7,171 nucleotides of DNA from an uncultured Varibaculum sp. (GTDB lineage Bacteria > Actinomycetota > Actinomycetes > Actinomycetales > Actinomycetaceae), in NCBI RefSeq assembly GCF_902489465.1, contig NZ_CABTZZ010000061.1, positions 1 to 7,171 of the forward strand, read 5' to 3'. Positions 6,219-7,171 of the stretch are shown piece after piece. A program made the position numbers and the translations under genes. Below the pieces are notes generated by a model that was not told where the DNA came from, searched no databases, and saw nothing but the letters and a program-made list of their open reading frames with translations. Within the stretch, counting starts at the first letter, position 1, and every line of letters starts with the position of its first letter.

Positions 6219-6872
6219 ATGTATTCATTTGATGAAGCCACGTATGGCTTTGAAACTGCCAAGGAGATTCTTGGGGTCGGCTCGAACACGATGACGAAGC
6301 TCATCGATCTCAATCTGATTTCTGTTTATCCGGATGGGGCAAACCAAAGGAATCAGAAGTATGCAGGATGGGATCTAGGTTTCTTAGCTTCAGCTAGAAA
6401 TCGTCCCCTACACCTTGAGCAAGGAGAACAGGCTCTTATCGCATCGATAGGTTTGGAGGATGCTGAAATGGTTCCCTCTCCTTATTTCGATGCTACGTGG
6501 GGTCGAGACTGGTGCAAGAAGCCTTTAGAAGATGTGAAAGCAAACGTCTCACCAGAGGTGTGGAAACGGATATGCGCTGGCACACTTCGAGTTACTGGAC
6601 ACTGGAGAGTCAAGCAAGAAGATGTTGACTCACTCGTTGAGAACCAATCAATCTTTCTTGCATCCTATGCAGGATTCCTCCTTGAAGGCGGCAGAATTAT
6701 TGACTGGATTCCAGGAGTGAACAGTGATTCGGGTGGACGCTGTTTCCTCATCAAGCCCTTTGATAAGCATGAGCGATACCAGTACGCCCACAACTATCTT
6801 GCTTCACGGCAAGGGCCAATGAACAAGGTATGGACGGCTGAAGAACTCGCCGAGCTAGCAACCGACGAGTAA
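6219..6872 (+). CDS. Unknown cargo protein with helix-turn-helix-like N-terminus
   Basis: I do not recognise this 217-residue protein. Residues 12-58 (ETAKEILGVGSNTMTKLIDL, then a basic turn ending in WDLGFLASAR) resemble an excisionase/MerR-type helix-turn-helix. A second stretch, 111-140 (SPEVWKRICAGTLRVTGHWR then VKQEDVDSLV), has a similar helix, strand and helix pattern and might be another DNA-binding unit. The middle (83-99) is aromatic-rich around SPYFDATWGRDWC, and the end (about 170-200) is basic with GGRCFLIKPFDKHERYQY. There is no signal peptide or membrane helix. The ATG has a good GAAAGGA site. The gene opposes the late operon at the terminase-portal junction, with its own candidate promoter, palindrome and downstream inverted repeat, as expected for a moron. 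A regulatory, superinfection-exclusion or anti-phage role is possible but is inference only. Confidence 0.8.
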   Translation: MYSFDEATYGFETAKEILGVGSNTMTKLIDLNLISVYPDGANQRNQKYAGWDLGFLASARNRPLHLEQGEQALIASIGLEDAEMVPSPYFDATWGRDWCKKPLEDVKANVSPEVWKRICAGTLRVTGHWRVKQEDVDSLVENQSIFLASYAGFLLEGGRIIDWIPGVNSDSGGRCFLIKPFDKHERYQYAHNYLASRQGPMNKVWTAEELAELATDE

Positions 6873-6888
6873 ACATCACTGCCAAGAA

Positions 6889-6933
6889 ATGAGTGTGGCT
6901 GGGAAACGCGGTGCATTTCCCAGCCACACTCAT
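6889..6933. terminator. Perfect 18-bp inverted repeat, terminator-like hairpin between convergent genes
   Basis: The left arm 6889-6906 (ATGAGTGTGGCTGGGAAA) and right arm 6916-6933 are exact complements around a 9-base loop. It starts 16 bases after the stop of the cargo gene, and its right arm contains the TGA stop of the terminase gene on the other strand. The place is right for a shared, bidirectional terminator. However, neither side has a true T-run: the plus strand continues AGTACGAATAG and the minus strand TTCTTGGCAG. Action could therefore be partial, or the stem may mainly protect mRNA 3' ends. Confidence 0.6.
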
Positions 6934-7171
6934 AGTACGAATAGCCCGCGCGAGTCATACACGCTCCCACCCATGCTCGCGTTGCCGCCGCGTATGGCCC
7001 GGTCGAGGGCCATGATGGTGGCGACGACTCCATCGATCTTCTCCGTGGACTTTTGCTTATCTGGCTTAATGTTTCCGGCCGGGTCGGTGCGCACGTGAAT
7101 GTTATCGACCATCCAGGCCAGCACCGGGTGTCCGCCATGGGCGAGCTTGCCCTCGAGGGCGAGTTTCATGA
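6930..7171 (-). CDS. terL: Terminase large subunit, C-terminal fragment
   Basis: About 80 residues are visible and the frame runs off the right end; the ATG at 7169 is internal. The segment MKLALEGKLAHGGHPVLAWM, then VDNIHVRTDPAGNIKPDKQK, then STEKIDGVVATIMALDRAI is the well-known end of the nuclease domain of HK97/Terminase_1-type large subunits. The Asp in KIDG is probably one of the metal-binding acids. This enzyme translocates DNA into the prohead by ATP hydrolysis and cuts the concatemer. The ending SVYDSRGLFVL is a normal C-terminus for the family, so the insertion of the cargo gene did not truncate it. Its stop lies inside the right arm of the inverted repeat. Confidence 0.92.
   Translation of the reverse strand, partial: MKLALEGKLAHGGHPVLAWMVDNIHVRTDPAGNIKPDKQKSTEKIDGVVATIMALDRAIRGGNASMGGSVYDSRGLFVL

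Noticed and set aside
6751..6933. Minus-strand ORF beginning MSVAGK, with a matching plus-strand ORF at 6889-7098
   Set aside because: Both start inside the arms of the perfect inverted repeat, which is why they share their first residues. They run antisense to the cargo gene and terL and have no ribosome site or family resemblance.
1..7171. tRNA genes, CRISPR arrays, insertion sequences or attachment sites
   Set aside because: None seen by eye: no regularly spaced repeats, no transposase-like protein, no integrase or tRNA-like cloverleaf in the short non-coding stretches.

Overview
The window is a stretch of a tailed double-stranded DNA phage or prophage (siphovirus type, HK97-like capsid). 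It carries the head and head-tail connection genes of the late structural operon, all on the minus strand, and is cut at both ends. Read in the direction of transcription (right to left) the order is: large terminase C-terminus, portal, ClpP-like prohead protease, HK97-fold major capsid protein, gp6-like connector, head-closure protein, HK97-gp10-like protein, tail-terminator-position protein, major tail protein N-terminus. This is the canonical order. Genes overlap or abut (GTGA, TGATG and ATGA junctions), and most have clear AGGAGG or AAAGG ribosome sites. Base composition looks balanced, near 50% G+C by eye. Together with the style of the terminase, portal and GIY-YIG proteins this suggests a Gram-positive, probably actinobacterial host (Actinomyces/Bifidobacterium-like), but the host is an inference.

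Two genes break the minus-strand run, both on the plus strand and both placed exactly at gene junctions without damaging a neighbour. The first (262-1170) is an intact GIY-YIG nuclease with a C-terminal DUF4357-type segment, between the tail-terminator-position gene and the major tail gene. Its TAG stop and the TAG stop of the convergent phage gene lie in the same CTAG. The second (6219-6872) is a 217-residue protein of unknown function with a helix-turn-helix-like N-terminus, between terminase and portal. It has its own candidate promoter, a palindrome that could be an operator, a good ribosome site, and a perfect 18-bp inverted repeat just after its stop. That is the build of an independently expressed cargo gene (moron), and it is the best candidate here for something undescribed.

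The structural proteins work together. Terminase cuts and pumps DNA through the portal. The protease matures the shell made by the capsid protein, whose N-terminal delta region acts as scaffold. The connector, closure and gp10/terminator proteins join the head to the tail tube built from the major tail protein. The cargo genes are not needed for this logic and probably serve DNA mobility, phage competition or host interaction.

The left edge is not all biological. Positions 2-25 match the Illumina P7 flow-cell adapter at 23 of 24 bases, so the first ~25 bases, and the last residues of the partial tail protein they encode, are most likely a sequencing or assembly artefact.
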